Shown: positions 37,301 through 51,054 of the stretch, one piece after another
Layout of the letters: every line of letters starts with the position of its first letter
How positions within the stretch are numbered: the stretch's first letter is position 1
NCBI RefSeq assembly: GCF_050948175.1
Contig: NC_135205.1
Span: forward strand, 5,865,795 to 5,929,794
Origin: Xylocopa sonorina
Taxonomy: Eukaryota; Arthropoda; Insecta; Hymenoptera; Apidae
DNA length: 64,000 nt
Direction of reading: 5' to 3'
Notes under the pieces: model-generated
The model's input: only the letters and a program-made list of their open reading frames with translations
Told to the model about the DNA's origin: nothing
Database searches by the model: none
Program-made: the position numbers and the translations under genes

Positions 37301-40300
37301 TCTCCCCTTAATCCGCCGTTAAACGCGATCATTCCGGTCGATCGTCCGCGCTGCATCATCCGGCCGTGAGCGGACGATCGTTGGGCGAGGAGGACGAGGA
37401 AGGATGCCAGTCGACCGGCTCGTTTCAACCGTGACGATCGTCAAACGAATCGAGAAAAGCAAGAAGAACTGCCTGGTTGCAAAAAGTGGGGTGAAGTGAA
37501 ACGAAAAAAAAAATCGGACGAGGTGAAAAATGTGGGATAAAATGGAAGGGCGAGAGGGGAGCGAGATAATGGAAAAATCGAGGGGAAAGAGCGCGTTGGC
37601 GGCGAAAGGGCGGGGGAACGTGGATATATTTTTTTCTCTCGTTAACGCGAACAGCTGCTCGACGATGCACGCGCGCTCGCGGAGGGCCCTCGTGATGAAT
37701 TCGCATGGCCGGTTTTCCGCGCCGCGCTGCTTAGCTTTTCGAATCAATTTCCTCGGCGCTCGGCTGCCACCTGACGCGTGTTCTCATTGCTCTCAAAAAT
37801 CGTCGGACCAGTGCGACGAATAGCCCCGTTGTTACCGGGACCGTTCGGTGGCAATTGGCGAGAATGGTAATTGAAACGAGTCGAACGAAACGGGGGATGA
37901 TGAATGGAGAGAAGAAAGCGGAGGGCGTGACGTTTCGTCGCTTTCGATGCTTTTTTCGATCCTACGTTCCTTTTTTCTTTCATACTTCTCGATACCAAGC
38001 AAGACACTGCGACAGTATATTTTCAACCCTTTTACAGTGTTCTAAAAGAAACATTCGAAAGTTACCATTATTTTCAAAGAAATGAAGGGTTAATCGAATC
38101 CCTTCTACCCATTTCCAGTTAGAAAATAAATAGTTCCTGCTTAAAACTGAACAAAATCCAAGGCGTAATCTCTCCACCTTCTGTTTTTCACTTTTTCGTT
38201 GAATACCTTTCTTCCTGTGACCATTTTTGGTCACGTACAATTCACGGTGAAATGAAATCGCGTTTTCGCGTACGTCCGAGCGACGATACCTGCCCGCTCT
38301 TTTACAGCCAGGCCTTTGTACGTGACGGATAAAAATAATTTACCCATAAACGCGAGGCCATACGCCTCGTTCCGCTTTAGCCTCGATGCTGGACGATAGC
38401 TGGCGGGAACTCGCGTGATAACTCGAGCCCGCCAGGGGAATCGCGGTATTGGTATCGCGGACCTGCGTGTCGAATCGTTCGTCGTTGATGGATCTTCGAT
38501 TCATTTATATACGAACGCTGTACAACGTGGCGAGTGTCAGATGTTACGTATCCAGGTTATTATATCTTTATCGCACCGCGTTTCGATCTACGTGTTTGCT
38601 TATCTCGTCGCACTATTTCGTTATTAACCGTATCTCTATTGACGTGGCGCACACGTTATGCTGACACAGTGTTAGCGATAGTTTTTTTAGAGTAAAGAAG
38701 AGTTGCGATCGCTTTTCGTTTTATTTCGCGAGCGAACGAAATTGCTATTGTGAACATTTACCTTATCGAAAGAGTTAAGCTAGCGAAGTTAAAGAGTTTA
38801 CATCTACGATATTTTCTGATAAATCTGTTACAACTCGTAATAAACTTGATCGCTTTGTGCTTTTCATTGACTGCAGAGAACCATTCCAGGAAGAGACAGG
38901 TTTGGCATTGGACGTGAAATTAATTTTCTTACCAAGAGGTCAAAGGGATTACAGGAGTGTTCGAATCGATGGGGATTTTAATGGCAATAGAGATGTCACA
39001 GCTGTTCCTTCTTCCGTTCGACGACGGAAGAATTTGTCGGTTAATCGATGTACCCAGCTAGATGAAATTACGCTCGTAATGAATATTTGTATTAACGAAT
39101 CTCGTGCCTCGTACCGGATATCGATTTTACGGGGAATGAATTGCAGATAATAACGTTTACAAGAAAAGCATCGCGTTTACCTTGCGTCTACGTGCGTTTA
39201 ATTGCAAAACTGTGGACGCAATCTCATTGGACGACGTTATAGGGACCTGACGGTGAAACTTTAATTACAGACTATGTACCGATACCTGTCGATTCACCTT
39301 TAAATATGAGAATGACTATTAACGATCGTTTATAAATTTATTACGATGCGAAAAGAAAATTTTAATTGCATACCATTTTAGCAGACTGTGAGTTCTGTTA
39401 GCTTATGATGAATTGAAGACGTACATCAAGAAGTTGTTAATTTAATTATGGCATTGCAAAGAAATCGTGACTATTATTTTAAATTCTGATTCGATAACGA
39501 TTCATTTTGGAAGGCCCATAGTAAAAATAAAAGAGGTTTTCATAGAAGTTCAGAGAAGCTGTTAATAATAAATAATGCAGCAACGGGAACTGGTGGTTGC
39601 ATTTTGTATAAAATTTCTGATTATTCAATCCTCGTTTGTGTGAGAAGAAAGTTGGAAAGAATCCGATTAGGATGAAATTTTGTTTTAAGCAGAACTTGGT
39701 CGAAATTAATTCCCTTCAACGATTGACTTGATTAAACTTAAATTCTATCGAAGGAAAAGCTCGGCGGAAAGTTTGTGTCATCTGGAAAAGTAATCTAATT
39801 TTTTTTCCGCGAAACTCAATTTGGCATAACTCCTTACTCTGAAAACTAAGATTCAACCTGGACTTCGTTCAACGATTAACTGGAACCACCCCCGCTCTTC
39901 CCTCTCCCGTTCAAACTTTCAATTTAATTTTAATTTCGCCTCGAAACGAAACGCGTTGCAGCCTCGAAATTTCAAATTCTGCCACTCTGAAAAAAGACTT
40001 GGAAGTTTCCACGTTGCAAATTTAATTTCCACTTCGGTATAAAAATGTGCAATTAGCTCGAAGAAATTTTAACCTTACCTTTCAACGAAAAATTTCAGTT
40101 CTCCGTTATGCGCCTGCTTTCCGATGCTGTGGAAGAGGATTGCGAGGCAAATAACGCGACTCAACACTCAACTTCCCACGTCTACAAAGTAAGCAATCAG
40201 AGATAAATAATATTCAACTCCAAAATGCAAATTTGTCTCGCTCGAGCAATGCGCGAACAATTCCTGACACGATCGCAAATTTTCCAAATCAGATCGAGCA

Positions 40301-40303
40301 ACG
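34400..40303. other. Gene-free stretch
   Basis: No supportable gene. Forward sequence at 38878-39150 follows a reasonable 3' splice site (a TTTTCATTGACTGCAG string ending at 38877) and stays open for 91 codons to a stop, but no domain is recognised and no donor fits. Poly-purine runs occur at 36268-36281, 36511-36520 and 37503-37511. Segment 39150-40100 is AT-rich and empty. Confidence 0.4.
35376..35416. repeat. (GTC)n and (TTGGTC)n microsatellite
   Basis: About eight GTC units followed by three TTGGTC units. Reverse frames over it read as Asp-rich or Arg-rich runs (DDDDDDD, RRRRRRR), which are products of the repeat. Confidence 0.85.
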
Positions 40304-40640
40304 TTAAATCGCTAATTCCGCAAGGTTCGTAAATCGTAGGCTCGCTGAAGAGCTCTCTAAACTGTCCTGTGCTGATGAGCGACCAGGATCGATCAAGTGG
40401 CGCAAAGAGGGTTTCTTTACGGAGCGTCCACGACGCTTAGCGGGCTCGTTGGGCTCTCGTCCCAGCGAGACGGGTCCTCGGGGCAACTTGCTCACTAAAT
40501 TCAAAACTTGTGCTACCACCAGCTCTCAGAGCACTCTGGACTGTTCCAGGGCTGCATGAACCCGAGAACGCGACGGAACTGCGGTGATGCTGGCCAAGTT
40601 CGAGCTCCTTGCCTGACCCATGCCACGACACTGTAAACAC
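40304..40640 (-). pseudogene. Possible decayed coding fragment (weak)
   Basis: On the minus strand an ATG at about 40622 opens a frame that reaches TAA near 40307 with one interior TGA (near 40529). The second half is rich in charged residues and Ser (AKRRGRSVKKPSLRHL, then DSLESSSASLRF). A second minus frame covers 40640-40437, and the two overlap by 83 bp. A splice-acceptor-like TTTACAG (ending near 40638) precedes the ATG. The sequence looks different from its AT-rich left neighbour. No family recognised; chance is a real alternative. Confidence 0.15.
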
Positions 40641-42639
40641 GCTTTGACAAAACGCGGATTCTTGCGCTTCGTCATCTGCTAGCTGAAGAATCGAGTTGTG
40701 TCGCGTGTACAGAGCATCGTTTCAATTTCGTAAACTATCCATATCATATAATTTTGGTCATTTGATGTTCTATTTACTTATTCTGGAATATCTTCTCGAG
40801 TTCTAGGATAGTTAACGTTGCTTGGATTTAACGGTATGTTATCTGTTCCAGCGATCGCTTAAAAAAGAAGAAAAGAAGAAAGCGAGCACCAGCCAAAGAG
40901 GAGACGCGTCTTTCTCATTTCTCTATTTAAGGTTGTCGTGAGAAGGGCATCACAAAGAAAGATCAGAAGCAGAGAGGACTCCGTCGCAGGGTGTACTCCC
41001 TTACGCGCGTTTATTAAAACGATCTCGCGAAGGTCCCCAAGCGTGACGCGCGCGAAGTTAAGGGACAATATCAAGAAGAACTGAATAAGGTAAGTGCCGT
41101 TCTCCTTCTCGCGTTCAAAGACGTTTAATCCCCACGACGACGAAAGAGTTGCATTAGCGAAGCTCGAAGACCTCCAGTTCGATAGATACAAAATTCGTTG
41201 GAAGATTTCAAGGACAATCGTTCTCCACCCGCCGCCATGTTTTAAAGACGGTGAGAGAAGTTCGCGCGACTTAGCTGACGCGTTTGGAACACTCGAATCG
41301 TTTGGCGAGTCGTTTCTCGAATTAACCGCGCGATCGCCAAAATCCAATCTCCCCTACTAAATTAAGGAATCATTGTAAATCCTCGTTTAATCGAGGCCAC
41401 CGCGCGCTCGAGGGTGTCCCGCGATCCAGTTTTTATCAGAGGCACTTCGTTAATATCACCGCGACCGCGATGGAAATGAATTTTCCTCGCGGTGAAAGGA
41501 CCGAATGCGACGTGGAAAATCCCTGTTTTCCGCGGCGGCATGACTTCGGGGTTTGGCAGCACGGTCGAAGACAATCTTCCGACGAAACTCCGCGCGGCAA
41601 CGTGCCAGCGAGCTTGTTGACGGGGCCCTCTCCACGCTTTTTTCCCTTCTCCGCGCCAGGTACGATTTATTTCGCGTTACGCGGCGACGGGATCCCCGGG
41701 ACAGTCCGTTGACCCTGCCAGCGAGGGGGTTGGCGCTCGAGAAATGACCGGTTCGGTGGGGAAAAAAATTAATCGTAGATGTCGCGAAGGGTATTTTTCA
41801 GTCGATCGGCCGGCTATTCGTCAACGGTGGAACGGTATGTCGATATTGCGCCGCGCGCGATAATTAAATTATCAGCCCGCGACCGCGTTAATTTGTTCGG
41901 TTCTTAAAATTGGACGCGACGTTAATCAACGAGTCGGAGATTCATGGAACGTGGAATTAGTCGGGAGCGCGTGATCGATAATTTATACGTCGGTTTAAAT
42001 AATATATTTTCCCGAGTGAAAAATCCAATAGCTATTCGGAGAAGTTAGTTGGAAACGTGTAATTTCACAGCTGCGAGGCTTCGATCAGCCTATTTTATCA
42101 ATCGCTCTACATTTCTCTAGGCTGCAATAATACAGAAAAAAAAGCATGGAAACAACCCCTCGCTCATCGCTGTTCAATTCCATAAACTCGTTAACCGCCG
42201 CACGTTCGAGCAAGAGCGTACAATAAAATATCACGATCGCAACAACGACGTTTTTCGTCCGTTTCGAACTGTTCGTGGATTAGCCCTTGCAGTCGCAAAC
42301 ACGTCGTACGATACCATAAAACGCGCGGTAAAGCGGGTGAAAACTGGGCGCAACGATTGGTCGGATACGACAACGTGGCTGCAGGGTCGCGCGACCATAA
42401 CGCGACGACCAGGCGTGCTGGATCGCAAAAAGTCGGAAATCGATTAAGTTAAGTGGCGATGACGGCTTATCCTTCGCGGTATGGCGGGTCTGAAAAAGCG
42501 ATAATTACAGCGCTCGTACGGAAAAACATCCAGCAACCAGGTCGATAACGATCTCTGACCAGATAATCTGAAGCAAGCCAGTCACCCCAGCATCCTTTCC
42601 ACCCTCGCGCAAGTGCCTCTGTAACGATAGGGTCGCTTC

Positions 42640-43740
42640 ACGCGGATTAATTCCTCGATTTGATCGCTTTCAGCTTTATCGCTCGCGTATTTCCTTTTGA
42701 ATTTTATTCCGCGTATCAGGTTCGATTTTTCTCTCCACGTGTTTCGTTTATTTTCACCGTTTGCTACCCGTTTCCCTGTCGCTTCATTTCTGTTCGATCG
42801 AGTCGCTTGTTCTCTCGTGCGATTACACCTGAACCAACCCTCTGGTTATTAATCCTTTCCTCCATGCCTCTCTATATATATTTTTGACGTTTACGTTTGA
42901 TTCCTTCGTCCTTTGCGTCTTTGACTCTTTCTGTTTTATTCCGCCTTTCCGACTGGCTCCGCGACTGTCTGTTTGGCTCAGCCTCTTTGACCCTACACAC
43001 GTTACACCCCGGCTCTATCCGCCTCGCTTTTGATACTCGCTCGATCTTCCGTTTTGATGTTCTACCCCCGAGCTTTGCTTCCGCTTTTTGGCTACACCCA
43101 CCTGCTTTTGTACTTCCTGGGATATTTTGTTCCCATATGCTTCGAATATCTTTCTTTCCTCGTGCACTCCTCGCACGGTTTCTTTGCATTTTCATTTCGT
43201 TTGAGTTCCTTGACTTTCTACGAGCCCCTTGACCTTCTTTGAGATTCCGTTCCCTTGCTTCTTGCCTCTTCAGCTGTCCCTCGTGCCTGCGAGTCGAGTC
43301 GTTCTCTCAGTTCACACCCTTTCCATTTGCTACCTTTTCAATTCTGCGCTTATTTTCATTTATGACCATTTTGAACACGTCTCTTTAGGTTCTTTAATCT
43401 CTGTCTTTCGATTGTGCGGTCGGATCACGTTCGCTTGTGCTGGTTTCCATCTTCGAATTGGCGCAGCTGGTCTTTAAGATCGCCACTTTAAGACAGTCTT
43501 CTCTCAGTTTGTTCTTATTTCCTCTCCTCTCTCTCTTGACTTTCTTATGTCCCCGGTTGAATTCTCGATTCTTACACTTCGCTTATTTTTCCTTCTCATA
43601 CCTTTCACAAATCTGCTCCCATCCCCTGGTTTCATTTCTTTATCTCACCAGACATTTTTCTTGCTCGTATTTCTATTTTCCCCTTACTCGCCACCACCCT
43701 CTTGGCTTTCTTCCGCGCTCCACTGAATTTTCGATATTTC
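42640..43740. other. Pyrimidine-rich, strand-asymmetric block of about 1.1 kb
   Basis: The plus strand is mostly C and T, with recurrent CTTTGAC, CCTTGACTTTC and CTTTCGATT-like strings, while flanking DNA is balanced. The bias keeps forward frames open (42660-42887, 42897-43232, 43229-43477, 43437-43790), giving Phe-, Leu- and Ser-rich readings that look membrane-like but reflect composition. The recurrent CTTTGAC-like strings hint at a decayed short-period repeat. No promoter, splice site or domain supports a gene. Confidence 0.5.
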
Positions 43741-46700
43741 CTCTTGTCCAGCAAGAAAGAAACCGAAAACTACCGACGCAGAGGGGGTAAGGTTTGCAGA
43801 CGAAGCTGCGCGCCTCGCGTCATTAATCCTACCGTTCTTGCAGCCGCGTATTTGCCACCCCCGTTTATAAAACGCGAACGTTGATGCACGACGGAGCACT
43901 ACCGAAGAATTACGCGCGTGAAATTGCCCCGCGGGTCGTTCGAAACAGAATAGGAAACTTTTACGAACCTAGCCAACCGCCGTTTTTGCATTTTTATTCT
44001 CGCCCTTTGCAGCCTCGTTAAGACCAGTTGATAGGGTGGAAAATCGCGCGAAGATCGTACGAAGCGATCGAATCTTCCATTTCGTAGAATCGTTCAAAGC
44101 TATTTTACTTCTTCTGAGAAAAATGCACACGCACACGTGCGAGCTTAAAAAGCTTAGATCTAAAATTCTTCGCCGTTCGATACGACTTTGGTAGAAAATG
44201 TATATTTTCAGTAAAATACAAGGTTCAGTGTCTCTTCTTCTTGCACGACGTTTAACGCGATGTGTACCCACATTCCAGACACCGTTTACATCATTCATTC
44301 CAGACAATCGATTCTGACGCTGGCCAATTTCCGGCAGCGGACAAACGAGAGGAAGGGAAGGGGTGGTAAAAAAAAAAGAGAACGAGGACGATGTAACGGC
44401 AGCTCGAACTGTCTTGCCCACGTTCGTCCTACGAGTCGTTTTACCCCTGAACGAAAAGAATTTACGAGGCGACGTGACCGAGGCGGCCGAGCGGACGGCG
44501 GCTAATCCGGAAATCCGAAATGTCCGGCGATTTACGAAGAGCGGCCGATTTTTATGGGCTGTTCGCGGATATCCGGTGGAATCCGTGCTCGAGCGACTCC
44601 TCATCGATGCCTACGATCGCTTGTCCTTCCTTTGGATTAAATCAATCTTCTTAATGGCTTGATCGCCGCCTCTCGCTACGAAAGTGGTTGCTTTGCTATA
44701 TCGACGATATTTCACGGCATCACGCGTCTCATCCTTTTGTATATTGAGCCTCTGAGCAAAGATTTTTCGTGTAATAAAATTGGCAAGAAGATTCCTTGAA
44801 GAGGATTCCAGGCGTTCGTAATCATTCTAATTTTCCTCTTCACGTTAATATTATAATTTTTATATCCTTTCATTATCCACGTAGCATTGCAATTTTCTAT
44901 TATTATATTTTGTATCACTTTTTAGAGATTCTAACATACTTTTTTGGGATCATTCACGAACGAATATGTTCTCCCAGATACCTAGATCTCCACAAAGACG
45001 AATGGCCTCTGTACGACACTGCAGGCATACAAAAGGGGAGCGAAAACGCGGCGCCGGACGGAAGTGCCCCGTCGCGATCCTCCATCTTGAAGACTTCCGC
45101 TTAATCCGCGGGAAAGTTCACGCCGGCCATATTTATGTATCGTCGCTGCGCGGAGTTCTATTTTAACGCGGTTCCTCTTCCCGTGGAGCGTAATTGTGCC
45201 TCGAAGAAAGGTCTCGCGATCTTTTCCAAACTAGAATGAGGAGGAACTCCGAGAATAACCGTGCTACTTCAGGATTTACGACGCCGCGAGTGAAAAGTGC
45301 AACTGCAGTTCGCTACTTCGCGAACGCGAAACGCGCGAGCCGACTGTCGCCTCTCTTAATTTCTCTCGCTCCAAGCGTTTCAACGGGAATTAGCTAAGAA
45401 ATCGAGTAACGAGTCGAGTCGATGTTTCACGGGGATTTTTCTGTTATTCCTCGCATCGCGTGACAGACGCGTTGCCTGTTCAGGGCATAAATTTTCTAAT
45501 ATCTGCGTTTTAATTAGCAGTCGACCAGCCGCGGGACATCGTTCGTGCGAAGATGTTAATCGTCCTCGATTATAAAGGGCGGCCTCTAAACACGACACGT
45601 TTCACAATTATCGAGCTCCTCGGCCTATGTGAAATTGTTCGACTGATAAAACTGCCCTGGGTGTTCCAACTTCCAACGCGTGCTTTGGGAAATAAAAGCG
45701 CTCGCCTCTAACCAGATTACTTGCTATGAAAAATTCGTTCGTTTACCATATTATAAATCGCGCGAACGTGTCGCGAGATTTTTTTTAATGTAATTATAAA
45801 TACATATTTCTCGCTGGAGGAGGGTAGAGTAAAAGTTGGTTTCTGTAGTTGGACGTTTTTTTTATGTTTTATTTCGATGTACAGTAGAAATGAGTTTTGT
45901 ATATTTTCAGACATTTCAGCTTAGATTATACGTCAGTTCGACTGATTATCCATTAATCGCTGTGCATACGAGCAGATGCACCGACGCCGGTCAATTACTA
46001 ACCAAATACGGTCCGATTTCAACGAAGCCTGACCTTTGCAGCCAATTATCTTCCAAAAGTTCATTACAGCCTGTTTAATTACCTATCCCGTCTAATCCGT
46101 TCATTCGTAACAGCAATTAGCTGTTATATCAAACGTAGTTGGACACGAATGATTATCAATATTCCTATCCAGACATGCCGTTATTTTATGCTCACGGATT
46201 TCTTATATTTTCGAACAATACAAATTGTGCGAATTAAAATTCATAATTTAGGAAAAATTTTTGCTCTCGTTTTTGCGTGGCTGCCAAACGGAATTTTGCT
46301 TCGATGAGGAAAGGAAACAGTATACTTTCAAACATCTCTGTTTCGAATAAATTCACTTAAAATAATTTCAAAATTTTTGCGATAAAATATTCGTCAAATA
46401 GCGCGCAGTGGGAACATCTTGAAGTGCAGGACGTACGCGATGTTCTCGAGAACACGGGGGCGAAACGGGGAAAAGTGGAGACCAGTTTCCGGTGTCTACC
46501 GGTTGAAGTATGAATTTCAGCCCGTCGCGAGAAGACCTAGGACGCGAACTAAAGCATCCCCGTCTCATTCGCGTCGAGCGTTTCCTCTCTCTTTCTCTCT
46601 CTCCCTCCCTCCCTCCATCTCGTCCAACCCTTTTTGTCTCACCCCCATTAATCCCCGTTGTACGCAGGGGTTCTCCTATGTTTGTTAAATTCCTTTTGCG

Positions 46701-49700
46701 CGGCCCCGCGTCTGCAGCCAGGAAACGATGTCAACGATACTCATCTTAATGCCTGTTGAACCGGAAGTGCAAGGATAAGAGGCACCGGGGCCTCGAGAGT
46801 CCACGGCGAGCGAGCGTAATGAAAACGCGCCCCGAGGAAACAAGGGCTCGCCTGGTAATTCCTGTGTTTTCCACCGTTCCGCTTTCCATTTCTTTCTGCC
46901 TTCCCTTTTTTTCCACGCCCGTCTTCCCCACGGTATTATTATTGTATTATTTCGCTCGATTCTCGAATTCCGATCGAGATCCCTCGACAGATATCGGGAA
47001 ACGAAGCTTCATTCAATGGGCAATGATGGATTAAATTTTAATTACCAGACCTCGCGTGGAATATTTTCATTATGTGGCGTAACTTTAATTAGTGTGTACG
47101 ATCGAGAATGAATATGGAATAATATTTTTCTACAAGGAAATTCGAAGTTGAAAAATACATCGTCGCTTGTATAATACGTATTTCTTGTTTTTATGGAAAA
47201 CATGGCAAATTTGGGTAAGAAGATACATTAATTAAATTGGTGAGATTATTATCGACCGTACACTCGTGGCGGTAAATTTAGAATTGTTTAGTAAGTAATC
47301 GATTCACATTAATGTGTTATTATGACGCGAATGCCTGCTGATGGGAAGGATAGTACCAGTGAACGATGGTGTCCATTTGCAGGATAATCAGTTCCTGCTT
47401 TAAAAGCGTCATTTGTATCTCCATAAATGTACAAATTATCGCAACACATTTTTTCACATCCCGGAACCTCGTTACCCTCCATTAATTCCCTTAGCGTTAC
47501 GATTCGCCGCGACGCGTACTATTCCCTCCACATTTTTCTTTCGAACAACCCCTCTTATATCACGCGACCATTTACCGCCAAATAGAGACGAGAAAAATTC
47601 CAATTCGAAATCTGCGAACGCTCAGGAGGATCACGCGGAATCGTACAGTCATCCCTTCGCGATTTCCCTTATCCGCAGCGGTCCAATTATCTTTGCTCAC
47701 CGTGCTGTAAAAAGCAATTAACAATGAAGCGAGCATCGTTCTGTCCATATTGACCCGTATCCCGAGTACGCGTCGAGCAGCAACGTTTGAGCGCGTTAAA
47801 CTATTCAAGCGTGTTCCAGGCTCTGTGTGCAAACGGAAGAGCGTCGAAGCGGCTGCGAATTCGGGAGGGTTGGGCCTACATACACCAGCCGCGGCTGGCG
47901 TCGCGAAGCGTCGCCGCGCCCTCGAGATCCGGGGTAAGCGGATTTGCGGTAGACGATCGCGCTGGCCACGGATATCGTCCATATGGACAGCAATCGCGAT
48001 CACCTGGCACGCGGATTGATTTATCTGTCGCTGTGCTCGTTACTTGACTGAACACCGGCTTAACCCGGCCCCGTCAGAGGGATGTTTCGTCGGGGATTCG
48101 TTTAATCCCCAAATTATGATGGAACGCGGTATTAACCATGAATCGCAATCATGGGTCTGGTTTACTACCGCGGAGATCTTTGACAATTTCGCATGATTAA
48201 TTGCTGATTAATTAAAGATCGATGTTAATTCGAGAATACACACGAGGTATTGTAATCAGAGTAAAATATTCAGCTACGCGTGTTCGTTCTCGTACATGAT
48301 CGGGATAAACTCAAATATTAATAGCTAGGATAATTATTAACGAAAGATAATTACAAAGGATATTAAAATCAATCGATAGATGATTAACTGACGCGATGTT
48401 TCAAGACTTCAACTCGAAAACAAACTGATATAGTAGGTTCTTAATTTCAACCCTCCATTTTGTATAGTAAGTACCTTCAGATATGCTGTCGTGCGTAATA
48501 CCAGCATCGTCTAGCATACTTTTCGTGAAAACGACGAGAAGAGTGTCTGAAACTTGCTTCGCCCGTACATCCTCGTCGAGTATGCGAGATGAGCCAAGAC
48601 ACGTAGGGCGGTTATAAAAGTGGCTGGAGCACCTGGCGTGATTCGTAGTCGAGCAGGTGTCCAGGGTCTCTAGCTAAGATTACATTATCTATGGACGAAC
48701 AGATCTCGTCCGTGAATACCAGCAAGCCAGCAATAACATCGTGGCCAATTGCAACACGGAGTACACGTACACTCCACAATTCCACACTAACGTAACATAA
48801 ATCTCTCGATAACTCGTGATCAACGTCGCGTTTATGAAGCCAACGATCGCGTCGTGGCGACAAAAATTAGAACGTTATCCGGGTGATCAATCCGGTGAAA
48901 ACGATCGGAGGCGCGCGAAACGGGCGAAGAGATTTCCAGCAGATATTTTACCCTGGGATTAAGCAAATATTTTCGAGTCGTTTGCGACATGTCGAGGCGT
49001 GACTTCGTCGCTATATTTTTGTTAAGCCGTGGAAAAACAACGGAACGAACTCGGCGACGAACGACGCGGCCGCTTTCGCGTGCGTGCGCGTAAACATCGG
49101 TCGAAATATGTGCGGCACCGCCCTGATGGGACGGGGGATGGAATTGTTGGTCCGCTTCATTCCTGGCGATACTGTGGTCCTTATCGTCGCGCGAATGGAC
49201 GAGTTGGAACACTCCGTTTCAAGAATCCATTACACCCCCACGTTGTTACCGGGAACGTTATTAATTTCGATACTTTACCTTTTTAACCAGTTTGCGGTCT
49301 AACAAACGGGAGAAACAGGATCGATGGCGTCGAGAATTTATAGAATTATTCGCGCGACTGATTCTGGGATGATTGAGACGCGATAAAGGTGAATTATAAA
49401 AGTCGAAACGAGTCTGATAAAAATTGATGCTGCCCAGCTGTAAATCACAAGTATCAGATACTCTGATTTCAGGAGTGGAAACGAGGAACAGCATCGGTTG
49501 CATGGAAAATTTCAATTAAGTCGAAATGTTCGGACGACACTGGCAGAGGTGTGAACAATTTACCAACCGCTGAGAACAAAAAGATGTTCGAAGTTACACG
49601 TCGCGGGCACAGTTTTTCGAAACGCACCGGCGCAGCTGCAGCAGAACGCGCCATAAATTCCCTCCGACTATCCGCGCTGGCCTCGATAAACCGTCGATTT

Positions 49701-51006
49701 TTATTAACACGCTCGCATGGCAAACACAAAAGACCGCTCCGCGAGTTTTCATCCGGCTGATTTATGTCTTCGCGCCACGGTGCCGCGGTGCGGAGATCGA
49801 TGCGACACAGGTAACATCTGTAACGCGCTGCGGTTCCTTTCCACCCCTGTCTCCAACCCCTTCTCGCGTTTCGCGATGGTTATCGTAGAATTCGACGCGT
49901 GGAAGTGTTTTCAGCATTCTTAGAGGAGAATTTTTAAGGATCGATTCCGACGATGGTCTTCACGTATTCGTTAGTTATCGTAATTTCGAATTTCCCTCGC
50001 GATTGACTGATTTATGTGGCAATACACGCGAGACACACGTGGAGTCTTTGTAAGACGATGAGACTTAGTTCGAAGCACTTCTAATGCATTGCAATTTTAA
50101 AAGTCTAAGCGTACAACTGATTAAATAACTTTGAAGCTACAAGATCTCACGCGAAAGCTCACGCAGCTGCAATATCTCCATACAAATCTCATCGTATGCA
50201 GGTTTCTAGGTGTCGCGTGCTGATATCAGGTACGCCTGGATTATTTACGAGCGAAGAGGCGCAGCCGTTGCTTTGGATCACTCGAAAAACTCTAACACGT
50301 TCCATGAAATAATAATAAATAATTGTAGTATTAATGAGAATTACAAATGATCGCGATTTTTACCAATTCCTCTATCGAAATCGAATCAAACGGATCGCTT
50401 AAAGAGTAACTACGGAACAGCTTCCGCGAGCTCCATTCATTAGTCGATCGACCGAGGCTTTTCATTGACCCGCCGCATTGTCCGCCGGAAACGGACGGGG
50501 ATGGTCGCTCGTCGAACTCATCACAATGGTCGCGAGCGCGGAACGATAATACGCGCGTGTAATTCGCGAGTATCCGGCGTTTAATTTTCGCCCACCGCGG
50601 GGCCAATTATCCGCTCCGCGCAATTTTCTACGCGGACATACATTCGATGTTCCCACGTAGACACGCTCTGTTTTTGACTCCGCTCGCGTCCCTCTTTCCC
50701 TCTTCCGGTTCCCCGCCCTCCGCCGGTTCTATCAGTCGGCGTCACTCGAAGCTCGCGAGCAACGCTCGCTCGCTCGCACGAGCCAGCAGAGAATTTCACG
50801 GCTGTTTGTCAGCCGGGAAATATCGCGTGCACGGATTTCTGTTTAATATCAAAAAACAACCGGCGGGGATAATTGATACTTGGCAAATAAATTTACTGGG
50901 CGATTTCCATCGGTGAGATTGCCACGGATTTATGGGACGTCGATTTATTAAAAGCTGCCTTCGGCTGTTTGGCTGGAAGAAAATGAATGGTCCTGGCCTC
51001 CACGTT
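43741..51006. other. Gene-free stretch
   Basis: No supportable gene. The longest frame is 211 codons on the minus strand (43969-44604), with no recognised domain. A CpG-dense patch lies near 47750-47960. AT-rich segments lie at 44800-44950 and 46140-46400. Confidence 0.45.
46583..46617. repeat. CT-rich microsatellite
   Basis: CTCTCTTTCTCTCTCT followed by four CCCT units, imperfect. Confidence 0.8.
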
Positions 51007-51054
51007 CAGAGAGAGAGAGAGAGAAAGAGAGAGTGAGAGAGAGAGAGGGAGACG
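51007..51054. repeat. (GA)n microsatellite
   Basis: About 48 bp of GA repeats interrupted by AAA, GTGA and GGG. GA tracts bind GAGA-type factors in insects, so a regulatory role is possible but not shown. Confidence 0.85.

Noticed and set aside
40366..40400. CTGATGAGCGACC, resembling a third hammerhead core
   Set aside because: No GAAA follows a closing stem II and no matching stem I or stem III can be drawn.
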